Part shown: in pieces, positions 44,391 through 55,350 of the stretch
Layout of the letters: each line of letters starts with the position of its first letter
Position numbering within the stretch: position 1 is the first letter of the stretch
Assembly: GCF_050947875.1 (NCBI RefSeq)
Contig: NC_134569.1
Span: forward strand, 207,876,127 to 207,940,126
DNA length: 64,000 nucleotides
From: Dermacentor variabilis
Taxonomy: Eukaryota; Arthropoda; Arachnida; Ixodida; Ixodidae
Direction: 5' to 3'
The notes under the pieces: model-generated
The model's input: only the letters and a program-made list of their open reading frames with translations
The model's database searches: none
What the model was told of the DNA's origin: nothing
Program-made: the position numbers and the translations under genes

Positions 44391-45835
44391 AATGCACCAG
44401 AAATGTTCTCAACAGGGAACAAGGGGATTTCTCATGAAAGGAACATTCAATTTCTGTAGCAGAAATCTACAAAGAGAGACAATTCAGCCCCTCAAAAAGA
44501 TAAATTAATCAGTGGGGTTTGAAAGGAAGCTCTTTAGCTCGAAGCCTTTCTATATCTAGATGCATGCAAATGGAGAAATAGTTTTTCGTGGCACTCAATG
44601 CACCGAATGTGATGAAGTTTGTTGCATTTAAAAGAAAAAGTTAAAATCTAGTTACTAGGAAGCAGAATTTTAGTTTAAGCCATCTATATCTGAATAAAAG
44701 CTGTTGAAAATCACAAATTTAGATGTTCTGACAAATGCAATTTACTGAACTGCGATATCTGTTTTTGATCCACACTTAGATCAGTAAACCTAGTACTGCA
44801 ATCAATTTTTGGCAACTTTTCTAATTCTAGGTCCCAAATCTAAATTTTGCTTGCTGCAGTCTCTAAAGTTTAATTTTCACTCTCAAATCAAACAAATTTC
44901 ATTCAAATTGGTCCAGGGGTTGTTTCATAAAATCTTTCTGCATTTTACAGGCATATGAATAGGCAGCATCGAAACCGGCCTCGAGCTAAAGCCTCCCGTT
45001 AACATGCCAAACCGACAAAGAAACTAAGAGAAAACGTTGTGCAGGGCTTCAGGCTAATTTTGACTGACTGGGTCTGCGATATGCAAAGATTCTGCCTATC
45101 TTCCTTTTCTTTTTTGCCTTCGTAATGATTTACACAAAGCTGACGTCCTGCTATCATCAAGATTGACCACTCAGCAGGACGAAGAGCAAATGAATAGAAT
45201 CATACAAAAAGAATCCTTACATACTACAGGCCTTGTGGTTCTTTCACATGAAGCTAAGGTGCAGTGTACAAGCGTTTTTGCATTCTATCCCCATTGGGAG
45301 ATGGCTTCAAGGCCAGAAAGGCAGCCAGCGATCCCCTGCTCAGCAGAGAATGCTCCTTTCTCTAAACGGTGGCAATAAACTGAGCCCAGCTCACCTCACA
45401 TCACAATATAGTCAGGTGACAGGCTCATTTTGAGGGCAAGAAAGCAGGTGCTGGTTAATAAATAAAAAATTGCATACATTTCTCTTCAGAGGTTTCTTTA
45501 AACACTTGAGAGTTTCCTTAAATTTATGCTCGTCATTGGGTCACTTCTCGAGCACGTAAACTCAACACCGCCCTGCGCCAATTTCTTGTTCATATGAGTA
45601 ATTGGTTAGTGAGTGGTATTCTTTATTTTACTATAAATGTCACCTGATGCTTAAAAAGCACCTAAGAAAGCAACAAGCAACTTTAGTTACAGCTAATATA
45701 CATTAATACCAACTCCTACAGGCCATATATATTTGATTATTCAAAGTCTAACAAAATGTGACACAACACAGACTTACGAGTTCCTATATAGATTACTACC
45801 TACACAAACAAGAGAATTTCACATATTCAGCTGTG
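44391..45835. other. No gene recognised
   Basis: AT-rich sequence, presumed intron of the candidate minus-strand gene. Frames near 45163-45433 have no recognisable domain. Confidence 0.4.
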
Positions 45836-45840
45836 CAAGT

Positions 45841-46066
45841 TGTCACGATCCACCCGGGTTCGTGAGCAAGGAAGGGCTTGAGGCACCCTCCGTTAGACGG
45901 ACGCGCCGTACCGTGGTGGTGCTGAACGATGACTGACTGCCGAGCAGCTGTGCTCGTCGGTGTTTATTGCAGTGCGGTGACCAATGTTGCCTGCCAAGCT
46001 TGGCAGGCCACCGAGCCTGGCGGCAAACGAACATTATGCCTGAGAGGGCGTCACATGCTTGCTACA
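45841..46066 (-). repeat. 3' LTR of minus-strand gypsy
   Basis: 226 bp, plus-strand ends TGTCACGATC and TTGCTACA. It matches 49748-49972 along its length with scattered substitutions. Confidence 0.93.
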
Positions 46067-46386
46067 CCCCCTTACCCCCAGTTTGTTTGTTAAATAAAAG
46101 AAACAAACGTCCATGTTCAGATCAGAAGGCTCTGCCACCGTCCCAGCCAAGTTGACTGTGCCTGCTACCCAGGCGAGTAACAGTCCGGTGGCCTCCGCCG
46201 TCGAGTACTCCACCTAGGCACTGGTGTTGATAGGTCGGGTGTGGCAACGCTGGGTGCTGCTTGAGCCAGCCTCGCTCCATACGGAGGGTCCGTAGTGGTC
46301 GGCCTTGCAAGTGGTGCCAGGCTCGACACTGGTCCAACAGGTGCCGCACCGCTGGCAATGGTTGCCGCCTCCGAGGTGGGTGGTGC

Positions 46387-47210
46387 TCAGTTGGAAGCGA
46401 CTGGTGCTGCCGCTAGTCCTCCTGCGGGCTGGAACTCAGAAGTGGCAGTCGAGGGTGCTGGCCAGGTCCCGCGGCGAGGCCTGACATGGTTGGCGTGTCT
46501 GTGCCACATGGCCCCGTCTAGAATGCGGACGAGCAGCGATGAGGCACTGGCAGGAGACACCACCTGTCTGGTAGACCAGGGTGGGCCAGGACGGAAGTTC
46601 CTGGCAAAAACTGGAGCTCCCAACTCTGGCAAAGGCCCGGGACCGCACCCTTGGTCAGCAGCCAGCTTCTGCTTCAGCTGCTTCAAGGGCACTGTGGATC
46701 GAGGTCCGGATGCAAGACGTACAGGATGTCTTGACCATCCAACCCAGCAAGAGCTCACAGGGGCACGGCCAGTAACATCGTGAGGCATGGTCCAGTACTG
46801 AAACAGTATCCGGGCAATCTGAGTCCGGAAATCCCCAGTCTGGCTCTTCTTGAGCTTGTCTTTGATGGCTTGCACCACCCGCTCGGCTGCACCATTTGAA
46901 GCAGGGTGGTACGGCGGAACCATCACCTGGTGGATACCGTTCTTCGTCAGCCAGGCCAGGTAATCTGTGCTGGCGAAAGCAGGACCACTGTCAGACACAA
47001 TGACATCTGGCAACCCATGGGAGGCGAAGACCTGTTGTAGCGCTGCAATGGTCGTGCCTGCTGATGGAGTGGCGATAGGTAGAACCTCCACCCACTTTGA
47101 AAAGGCGTCCACCACCACCAGGAAGTAACTTCCCTTGAAGGGTCCCCCAAAATCCACATGTAGGCAGGACCAGGGTTTCTATGGGAACGGCCAGGGGGTG
47201 ATTTCCACAT
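46387..47210 (-). pseudogene. Gypsy integrase
   Basis: The frame 46387-47157 shows the integrase core: FLVVVDAFSKWVEV, VSDSGPAFASTDYLAW with the second Asp, and HPASNGAAERVVQAIKDKL with the Glu. The first Asp lies just upstream, near a frameshift at about 47150 (MWILGDPS). A C-terminal region follows. The protein would insert the cDNA copy. Confidence 0.9.
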
Positions 47211-47553
47211 GATGCGAGGCTCAATGATTCTCCTGGCAGATTTTACAGCTCTGCACCAAGTGGGCGATGTCCGGGTTCAGGCCAGGCCACCAAACATGGG
47301 ACCGGGCCACCATCTTGGTCTTTTCTACGCCAGCATGAACCGCATGCAGCAACTGCAGGACCCTGTATGGGAGACTTTGTGGGATCACCACCCTAGAACC
47401 CCACAGTAGGCAGCCCTGTTGCTAGCTCAGCTCAGCGGCCTTGTGGCTATAGGCCTGCTGCACCAATTCCTCTCTATGGGCCACCGTCTTGACCATCCGA
47501 GACAGGACTAAGTCCTAGCTGGTCGCTTGAGATACCGCAGATCTTGAGAGCAC

Positions 47554-48024
47554 CTACGGGTACGTGTGTTCCAGCATGAACACTTCAGCAGGTTCTGGAA
47601 CAGCATCAGGCACCTCTGGCAGGGCCAGGCGGCTCAGGGCATCAGCGGGTCCTAGGTCCTTTTCCGGACGGTGAACCAGCTGGTAACTGTAAGCTGCCAG
47701 CCTCAAGGCCCAGCTTACCACTCGGGGTGATGCCTGCACAGGAATTGCCTTGTCAGGCCCCAACAGCGGCTTGTGTTCCCTGACCGCCTCAAACTTCCGG
47801 CCCCACAGATACTGGTGGAAGCGTTCGACACCGAACTTGAAGGCCAAACCTTCCTTGTCCAGCTGGCTGTAACGTTGCTCTGCAGCATGAAGCCGTCGAG
47901 AAGCAAATGACACAGGGCGTTCCTGGCCATTTTTATCCCGGTGTGCCAGGACTGCTCCTACACAGTATGGCGACGCATCTACGGTAAGGACGACAGGCTT
48001 AGCAGGATCGAAGTGCACCAGCAC
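47554..48024 (-). pseudogene. Gypsy RNase H
   Basis: The 156-codon frame shows LTVDASPYCVGAVLAH, PVSFASRRLHAAEQRYSQ and DKEGLAFKFGVERFHQYL, then a stretch ending PADALSRL. This is the gypsy RNase H and tether pattern. One expected position in the TDHKPL block reads REHKPL, which removes a catalytic Asp. It is separated from RT by a frameshift or stop near 48030. Confidence 0.88.
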
Positions 48025-48078
48025 TGGAGCCTTGGTGATTAGCTCCTTGCTGTGCTGGAAGGCCCGGTCCTGCTCCTT

Positions 48079-48830
48079 CTACCAGACCCATTGTTGACCA
48101 TCTCGAAGAAGAAGATGGAGCGGTTGTAGATGCTGCAACAGGTTCGGCAGAAAACTCTTGTAGAAGTTGATGAGGCCCAGGCAGCTCTGAAGCTCCTTCT
48201 TGTTCTGGGGCTTAGGTGCTTTGAACACAGCATCAACTTTGCGGGGAGCCGGGGCTAGGCCTGCCTGGGAAATGACATGTCCCAAGTACTCAACGCTGGG
48301 GGCTAGGAAAACGTACTTTTCCAGCTTGAGCTTGAGGCCGGCGTCTTGCAGTCGTGCCAGGATGTTGTGCAGGTTCTGCAGGTGGTCCCCGTCGTTGCTG
48401 TCAGTAACCAGGATGTCGTCCAACACTGTCATGTGCCTCATGCCCCTGAAGAGGTTGTCCATCTCCCTCTGGAATATGGCTGGGGCCAAGGCCACACCAA
48501 ACAGTAAGCGCATGTACTGAAAGAGCCCCAAAGTTGTCCATATTGTGACATACTTCCGGGAGGCATCCTGGAGCACCAGCTGCTGGTAAGCATCTGAGGT
48601 CGAGCTTGGTAAGCTTCTGTCCACTGGACAACGCTGACCAGAGATCTTCAATTTGGGGCAGCGGGTACTTCTCGACGGTAGCGATGGGGTTGATGGTAAC
48701 CTTGAAATACCTGCAGATCCTGACACTGCCGTCTCACTTGAGGACTGGTACGATGGGAGCGGCCCATTCAGATGTCTTGACAGGCACCAGGATGCCATCT
48801 CGCTGTAACCATTGCAGCTCCTGAGTGACC
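48079..48830 (-). pseudogene. Gypsy reverse transcriptase
   Basis: Frames at 48079-48798 show IDLR-like KLTKLDLR followed by AYQQLVL, LPFGV-like RLLFGVALAPAIFQREMD, VLDDILVT with the catalytic DD, and LGHVISQAGLAPAP. The palm/thumb order is normal. At least two frameshifts are present (about 48590 and 48740). Confidence 0.9.
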
Positions 48831-48889
48831 CCGTCCTTCAAGGCAAACGGCAGTGGGCGAGGCTTGAAAAGAAACGTGGCCGGGCTCCC

Positions 48890-49644
48890 TCAGGTACACA
48901 GATGCCAGCCGTCGTACCGGCAAATGTGCCCACCCCTGGCTGAAAGAGGGACTTGAACTCGGTCAGAAGGCTGGGGACGTCCTTCACCACGTGCACGCTG
49001 GCTTCCTGGTACTCTGGCAGACAAACGCCCAGTGCATGAATCCAGTTTCAGCCCACCAGCATCCGTGACGACCTCTTCGTTAAGTAAAGGGGAAGGGTTG
49101 CCTCCCTCTCGCCAAAGCAAACACTGACCTGTGCCTGACCCTGGACTTGGGAGAGTTGCCCGGAGTAGCTGCGCAGCATCACGCTCGAAGCCTCGACGGA
49201 CATGCCGGGGAAAGTACGCTTGAAGAGTTTCCCGGCCATTACTGACACGCTGGCCTGTGTCCAGCTCCATGGAAATGGGGTGCCCGCAGATTTCGATGGT
49301 CAGCATGCAGGGCGGCACAGACAATAGTACAAAGCCTGTGTGCCATATGTCGAAAATCGGCGAGTTCTCGGCCACGATGTGGAGTCTGGCCGCGGAAGAA
49401 CTTGAGCCTGCAGCGAGCGCAGTATGGCGAGCAGCTCACCGAGCGTCTTAATGTGCGGCATGGCTGGCTTGAGAAGGTCGAGCAAGAGGCTGAAGACGCG
49501 GGTCACGCAGCTGGCCAGGAAAATGTCCCGCTGTTTGGCCTCGGGTGTGTCGTTTGCCCGGAAGAACACGTGGACTTGCTCCTCATGAATTTGCCAGGCG
49601 GACCCATCTCCCTCGAACGGCTCGAGCCTTCCGTACAGCGGCAT
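48890..49644 (-). pseudogene. Gypsy gag start fused to protease remnant
   Basis: The gag frame starts MPLYGRLEPFEGDGSAW at 49644. It runs about 100 residues and then passes into YGTQALYYCL without the rest of capsid or the zinc knuckle. A shifted frame carries MLTIEICGHPISMELDTG, the aspartic protease DTG block, near 49260. The middle of gag has been deleted. This is the same kind of loss as in the gypsy element at 24.2-26.9 kb, with different end points. Confidence 0.75.
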
Positions 49645-49730
49645 GGCGGCAGCAACGGGGGGGGCGATGTTTCGCCGCTTTCGGCAGCATGGGTCGATCC
49701 GTGGATACTCGTCGGCAGTGTCACGAGTAT

Positions 49731-49746
49731 CCTATCCTCGTCGCCA
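49731..49746 (-). promoter_or_regulatory. Primer-binding site of minus-strand gypsy
   Basis: The minus-strand sequence directly internal to the 5' LTR reads CTGGCGACGAGGATAGG. The TGGCGACGAGG part is the same tRNA-Ser-type site as in the gypsy element at 24401. Confidence 0.7.
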
Positions 49747-49747
49747 G

Positions 49748-49972
49748 TGTGACAATCCACCCGGGTTCGTTAACAAGGGAGGGCTCGAGGCACCCTCCGT
49801 TAGAGGACACACCGCAGTGTGGTGGTGCTGAACGATGGCTGACCACCGAGCAGCTGTGCTTGTCGGTGTTTATTGCAGTGCAGTGACCAATGTTGCCTGT
49901 CGAGCTTGGCAGGCCACCGAGCCTGGCGGCGAACAAACATAATGCCTGAGGGGGCGTCACATGCTTGCTACA
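49748..49972 (-). repeat. 5' LTR of minus-strand gypsy
   Basis: 225 bp, plus-strand ends TGTGACAATC and TTGCTACA, followed by the CAAGT duplication. Confidence 0.93.
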
Positions 49973-49977
49973 CAAGT

Positions 49978-50447
49978 CAAATGCACGTGCAGACAAGCAT
50001 GTGGTAATGTACATGTTGCAAAAAACAAGTGAACCCTTACAATCCTACATAATCCTCGCCTCTAAACACCAAAGCCAGTAATACATGACTAAGATTACAA
50101 TGCCACTTCATGGCAGTGCCTCTCAATGTAGATGAAAGTGTGGCTGTAAAAGACAGACCCACTGTGATTACCGATGCCTAGTGAGCACATCATTGCCAGC
50201 TTTGTTTGGTTATGTTGCTCTGTTCTGGGAAGACAAAAATGCTTAAATTAGGTAACTCTTAGCTGCATTGAAAACCTAGCTCTCTAACAAATTCCAGTTT
50301 TGATTCAAACAACCACAACACTAAACAATCCATGTGAATTACTGTGAGTCACAAGTTCATTACAAAGCAAGGAAAGTAGCCAGTCCATTGCTGGTTTGGA
50401 ATTAAAAAAGCAGTGCAAAAGCTCCATGCTGGGGGCAGAGAACTCAC
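49978..50447. other. No gene recognised
   Basis: AT-rich stretch, presumed intron of the candidate host gene. Confidence 0.4.
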
Positions 50448-50650
50448 CCTGTTCCAGGTGTCAACAGCTGAGCATGGGCCTCGCCTGCCTCATGAGTCAG
50501 CAGGTATGTTCCTGGTGCCAGCCTGCACACCAGATGCACCAGATTCATGCGACAGTGTTGATAGTGTCTGGCGATGGCGCACACAGACAACAAAGTGCAG
50601 ATCAGGCATGGACTGGTCTGACCAGTCGGGTGATGAGCTAAGTGTTGCAG
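50448..50650 (-). CDS. Candidate internal exon of a host gene
   Basis: On the minus strand a pyrimidine-rich stretch ends GCCTGCAAG before 50650, and GTGAGT follows 50448. The 203-base frame is open (LQHLAHHPTGQTSPCLICTL, then NLVHLVCRLAPGTYLLTHEA and HAQLLTPGT). It looks like a helical domain. It ends with two bases of a split codon, matching the acceptor phase at 44385. Another frame is also open for much of this stretch, so the choice rests on phase and the donor. The gene is not recognised. Confidence 0.4.
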
Positions 50651-51699
50651 CTTGCAGGCACAAGCACACAAGGAGCAAAAAGAGCTGATGAGAGATGCAG
50701 GAACAGGCAGCTGAGATTACTTTGAAAGATTTGCAGCCTGCCAGCAGAAAGAATGCCCATTTATGGTGGCCCCAACACACCAGAGACATGATGGTTTGTG
50801 GTGCCTAGTTTGTGGCACATCATCTGGACACCATCATTAATGGCACACATTTTTTAATTTGGAACAGTCAAAGTAGTTAATGTTGTTGAATGCGGAAACA
50901 GTCCTAGTCAACACACCCCTACACTTGCAGATCGCCTTGCCTGCTTTCAAATAGGTGAGAGAGAGAGAGAGAGAGAGAGAAAGAAGGGCATCGTGTAATA
51001 AATTGTAATGCAGTCAATAACCAATTTTTCAGACATGCCTGATAATTGGGATGCCTTAGCAGCACTGCCACATACCCCATAGAGCTAATGCATAAGGACG
51101 TCCGAAATTTCAGATTTTTCGTCATCCGACTTTCTGCCATGAGAGCAGGTCCAAAAAGGTATTAATGCAGAACACCACTGGCGCTGTTTGGATTACCTTA
51201 CAGACTCGAACCAGTACTCTCAAGCGCCGGTCTGCTGGCAGCCGCAGCTAGCTGAACCACTGCAGCCATTATGTGCTCTGTAACGCGAGGCTTAGCTGCT
51301 GCGACATTCACTACCACACTTCTATCTGTTATGGGTGTTTTTCATTGAAAGGATACGCCCTTGTCAGGAATGGCACTGATTCCCCTTTCATCATCCTCCA
51401 CAGTGACTTCGAAGTGTGCAAAGCATGGCAAGGGTCTAAAAACCATTGCATAGTGCTGGTTCCCAAAACTCACCTTTGTGACATTACAGCAGTGTTACGC
51501 AGTCAAGCATACACAATGCATTGTGGTGAAGCACATCAATAGTGGAAAGGGGCAGGGGCCGCTGTCATGGGACGTACAGTAGATTCTACAAGATATAATC
51601 CTGTTACGTACAATTTCCCGGCACCAATGTTCGCTACTGAGAAATCCCAAAAATGACCCAATATATTTACACTTCTTTTTTACCAATTCATACATACTT
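50651..51699. repeat. Transposon fragment and (GA)12 microsatellite
   Basis: (GA)12 lies at 50957-50980. From about 51030 to 51250 the sequence (TGCCTGATAATTGGGATGCC, GCATAAGGACGTCCGAAATT) resembles a degraded Tigger-type repeat I know from ticks. No coding sequence is evident. Confidence 0.4.
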
Positions 51700-51801
51700 G
51701 AAAAAACTAATTATGGGGTATTACATTGCAAAACCATGATCTGATCATGAGGCACACCGTAGTGGGGGACTCCTGAAATTTGGACCACCTGGGGTTCTTT
51801 A

Positions 51802-52922
51802 TGGTGGTCCCACACAACGGACGGCTCCGCGAAAACCTGTTCTGCAGACGCTTATTCCGCCGCTTGTCCGGCTGCGAAGCACATCCAGACGGACGGAGTG
51901 AGCAGACGACCGCACCGGAAAACTAAAGATGGCGGCACCGCCCAAAGCGACTGCCGTCCACCTCGAACCTGTCAAGTCATCGTCGTCCACTGCGTGGCCC
52001 ATAACTTTCAAACTGAGGCTTGTATTTGGTTCAAATTTGTGTCCAGAAGCTTCGACAGCAAAGTATTCGTGATGAGTGGGCACCATTTCCAAAAGCCATA
52101 CTCAAACTCTCAGCGTGTAGGCTTAGAGTGGCTGTATTGGCTGAACATAGCCTCGAAGATGTTGCGGCGGCCTGGGCGGATCTCAGTGGCCGTAAGTTAC
52201 AAATGCTTGCTTTTTTCTGCTCACTCTAGATGGCGCCATCAGTGCAATAAAGACTTTGTCATACATATTTTTCATTCGGAATAAAGATGGAGATCGAAAG
52301 GAAACGACGCTTGGCAGCAATGGCTGTTTTGTCCAAATTGAATGATGACGAGTACTTGTTTCATCGAAAGAGGTCTTGTTGGCAAAAGGACTATATCGCC
52401 AACACACATCTCAGTATGCAAAACCCCTTGTACCGAGAGCTGTTGGTCAGCGACATTGAAAAATACCGGAGGCTGCTTCGAGTAACAAGAGGCTAGGTTT
52501 CTTCAGTTGCTGCCAAATTGTCTCTTTTGCTCTCGTGTCCGCGTGATCGGTGAGAGTCATGTCCCACCAACGCAGGGAACTGCTCCACAAGAGATGCAAG
52601 AAAAAGAAAGTTGCCTCGTCACTCAAGTTCATTGCAGTTGCTCTTGTGCAAGTCGCGCACGCATACAGGCACGAATGGTGTCAACAACAATGAAGCTGTT
52701 TCAGAAAGATCCTAAAGCCACGCTTGTTGCTAGACTGTAGAGCATCCTAGGCTAAATCCGCAGCATTCGACCTCCAGAATCCGCATGTGAGAAATAGCTC
52801 GACATTTTGCGTTCTTGGGGGTGACGGACGACGTGTGGACAGCATGAATCCATGACGCATAGTCACGTGATGCGCCGTCCGTCGCAGAAAAGATGGATTT
52901 AGTCCATTGTGTGGATCCTCCA
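51802..52922 (+). mobile_element. PIF/Harbinger element inserted in the SINE
   Basis: The termini are TGGTGGTCCCACACAACGGA and, inverted, TGGAGGATCCACACAATGGA, with 16 of 20 matching. TTA flanks both ends (51799-51801 and 52923-52925), the usual Harbinger target. At 1.1 kb it has only the start of a transposase gene, so it is non-autonomous. Confidence 0.9.
52287..52496 (+). pseudogene. Harbinger transposase N-terminal fragment
   Basis: The 69-codon frame (RKRSCWQKDYIANTH, then YRELLVSDIEKYRRLLRVT) follows the N-terminal pattern of HARBI1-like nucleases: a basic start, a W-containing segment, and a short ...F/YRxLLRMT block. The DDE domain that should follow is missing. Downstream frames are closed. 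Confidence 0.6.
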
Positions 52923-53062
52923 TTAACATGCACCTAAATCTAAGTACATGGGCGTTCTCGCATTTCGCCCCCATCGAAATGCGGCTCCCGTGCCCGGGAT
53001 ACGATCCCGCGACCTCGTGCTTAGCAGCCCACCACCACAGCCACTAAGTAACCACGGCAGGT

Positions 53063-54050
53063 CATACGTTCTTGGAAAACCTGATCTTTCGTTATCAACA
53101 TTTGGTACATTGCCAAACTGCGATCATGTTGTTACGTAAACGAAGGATTAAGAACTGGAGACAATTTACGAAGTGTATTTACAAAGGATACCTGCAGCGC
53201 TGGCCAGCTCAGCCGACAGCTCAACAGCCAGAGCGTTTGTCGTCGTCAGAACGCCGACGTGAATTGTCCACAAGAAACATATAATATGCATGTATCATTA
53301 TCCCCGGCGGCAGAAGCACCATCCCGGTGCGTCTAAATACTGTATTGGTGATAACAGGAGAGTAATATGGTTTGTGGCGTGTGACATGCAAAACATCAGT
53401 GAAATTCGGGGCAGAGAGGCACTGATACTGACTGGGGCGATTTCGTACGTAACTCGAGTCACGGCACGCAGACCTCGATATGGGCCTGTGTTCCGAGACT
53501 GTGACTGTGCCTGTGACTGCGCCTGTGTACAATATGGGCCTGTGTATGGAATGTTTTTTGGCTGCTAGATCCCATGTAAACAACAAAAGGCATGAGCTAC
53601 ACGCGACAAGAACCATAACCACTCACTGCAGCAGCTTCTCCGCAACGCTTGCCCGCCCATCTCAAGAGAAAGCGCCAGCGCGCACTCGGTTTCTTATTTC
53701 TGTAGCAGCAAATCTCTTCCCAGTTTGTTAAGCACATTCACCTCTAAGCACATTCACCTCTCTGTTTTATGGTGTGTGAGGTGTAGTGCCGTTGGAATTT
53801 TACTGCATATAGGTGATAACCCAAACGCGCCACCATTATCTGCTGCAGGTGGCATGAAGTAAGCGTCATGTTTTACTCTGGAGGCATCGCAGGAATCGTA
53901 TTGTGGAGTTGCCAACCAGCTCAATTTCATTTCTAATTTTCACAGCTGTCTTAAAACACTACGCAATAGGAAAACGATACCAGCAGTCATAGGAAGACTA
54001 TAACATACGTCCTGGGTCCCTTGGGCCATACATTTTCATACTATTACAGT
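53063..54050. other. No gene recognised
   Basis: Mixed non-coding sequence. A short tandem of CTAAGCACATTCAC lies near 53730-53760. Confidence 0.4.
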
Positions 54051-54054
54051 TGCT

Positions 54055-55350
54055 GACCGATCTTTATCGACTGCAAGCGTCCCAGAAAACTGAAAGAAAG
54101 CAAACATTACAATAATCCACAAAAAGGATGATATTAAGGAACTGAAAAATTATAGGCCCATTAGATTACTCCCAGTATTACATGAAATATTTACGAAAAT
54201 AATCTCCAATAGAATAAGGGCAACACTGGACTTTAGTCAACCAAGGGAACAGGCTGGCTTCATGAAAGCATAGTCTACAGTGCATCACATCCATGTCATT
54301 AATCAAGTTATCGAGCAATATGCGAAGTACAATAAGCCTCTCTATATGGCTTTCATAGATTACGAAAAAGCATTTGATTCAGTAGAGATACCTGCAGTCA
54401 CAGAGGCACTGCGTAATCAAGGAGTACAGACCGCTTACATAAATACCTTGGAAAATATCTACAGATTCCACAGCCACCTTAATTCTACACAAGTAGGAAT
54501 ATACCTATAAAGAAAGGGGTCAGACAAGGAGACACAATCTTTCCTATGCTATTCACTGCGTGCTTGGACGAAGTATTCAAGCTATTAATCTGGGAAGGTT
54601 TAGGAGTAAGGATCGACGACGAATATCTCCGCATCCTTCGGTTTGCCGATGACATTGTTTTGTTCAGCAACACTGCGGACGAGTTACAACAAATGATTGA
54701 AGACCTTAACAGAGAAAGTGTAAGAGTGGGGCTGAAGATTAATATGCAGAAGACAAAGATAATGATAAATAACCGGGCAAGAGAACAAGAGTTCAAGATC
54801 GCAAGTCAGCCTCTAGAGTCTGTGAAGGTATACGTTTACCTAGGTCACCTAACCACAGGGAACCCTGACCATGAGAAGGAAATTCACAGAAGAATAAAAA
54901 TGGGTTGGATTGCATACAGCAGACATTGTGAGCTCCTGACTGGGAGCTTACCATTATCATTGAAAAGGAAAGTATACAATCAGTGCATTTTACCAGTGCT
55001 GACATATGGGGCAGAGACTTGGAGACTGACAAAGAAGCTTGAGAACAAGTTAAGGACCACGCAAAGAGTGATGTTACGAAGAATGCTAGATGTAACTTTA
55101 AGAGATAGAAAGAGAGTGGTTTGGATCAGAGAGCAATTGGGTATAGACAATATTCTAATGGACATTAAGAGAAAAAAATGGCATTGCGCAGGCTATTTAA
55201 TGCGCAGATTAGATAAACGTTGAACCATTAGGGTGACAGAATGGGTACCAAGAGAAGGGAAGCGCTGTAGAGGACGGCAGAAAACTAGGTGGTGCGACGA
55301 AATTAGGAAATTTGCAGGTGCTAATTGGAATCGGTTGGTGCAGGACAGGG
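54055..55350 (+). pseudogene. RTE reverse transcriptase, broken
   Basis: It begins at the RT N-terminus (ASVPEN, TGA, KKANITIIHKK). Blocks follow: AFIDYEKAFDSVEIPA, VRQGDTI, LRFADDIVLFSNTADE and VLTYGAETWRLTKK. Near 55240 comes VTEWVPREGKRCRGRQK. There are several stops and shifts. The frame at 54546-55223 is open for 225 codons. The last codons resume at 59591 as GNWRSQGEAFVLQRT and stop at 59635-59637. Confidence 0.9.

Larger units (their letters stand above)
45841..49972 (-). mobile_element. Ty3/gypsy retrotransposon, minus strand
   Basis: Two direct LTRs of about 225 bp enclose gag, protease, RT, RNase H and integrase remnants in gypsy order on the minus strand. CAAGT is duplicated on both sides (45836-45840 and 49973-49977). 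A polypurine tract (plus strand CCCCCTTACCCCC, 46067-46079) and a primer-binding site flank the internal region. The LTRs are roughly 90% alike by eye. All coding parts are broken. Confidence 0.93.
51700..53062 (-). mobile_element. tRNA-derived tick SINE (Ruka-type), split
   Basis: The head lies at 52926-53062 on the minus strand. It has a tRNA-like start, the GGTCGCGGGAT/ATCCCG box-B region, and GCATTTCGATGGGGGCGAAA. The tail at 51700-51801 reads AAAGAACCCCAGGTGGTCC and TCCCCCACTACGG and ends near TAATACCCCATAA. Head and tail join exactly at a TTA if the Harbinger element between them is removed. This SINE family is typical of ixodid ticks. Confidence 0.88.

Noticed and set aside
51188..51260. 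Possible minus-strand exon between CTGCAG and GTAAGG
   Set aside because: The sequence belongs to a dispersed tick repeat that often carries this string, and no long frame passes through it.
51478..51600. GTGAGT donor-like site on the minus strand near 51475
   Set aside because: All three frames upstream of it are closed.
52960..53050. tRNA gene on the minus strand
   Set aside because: The box-A/box-B-like sequence is the head of a tRNA-derived SINE. The cloverleaf is not complete and the SINE body follows.
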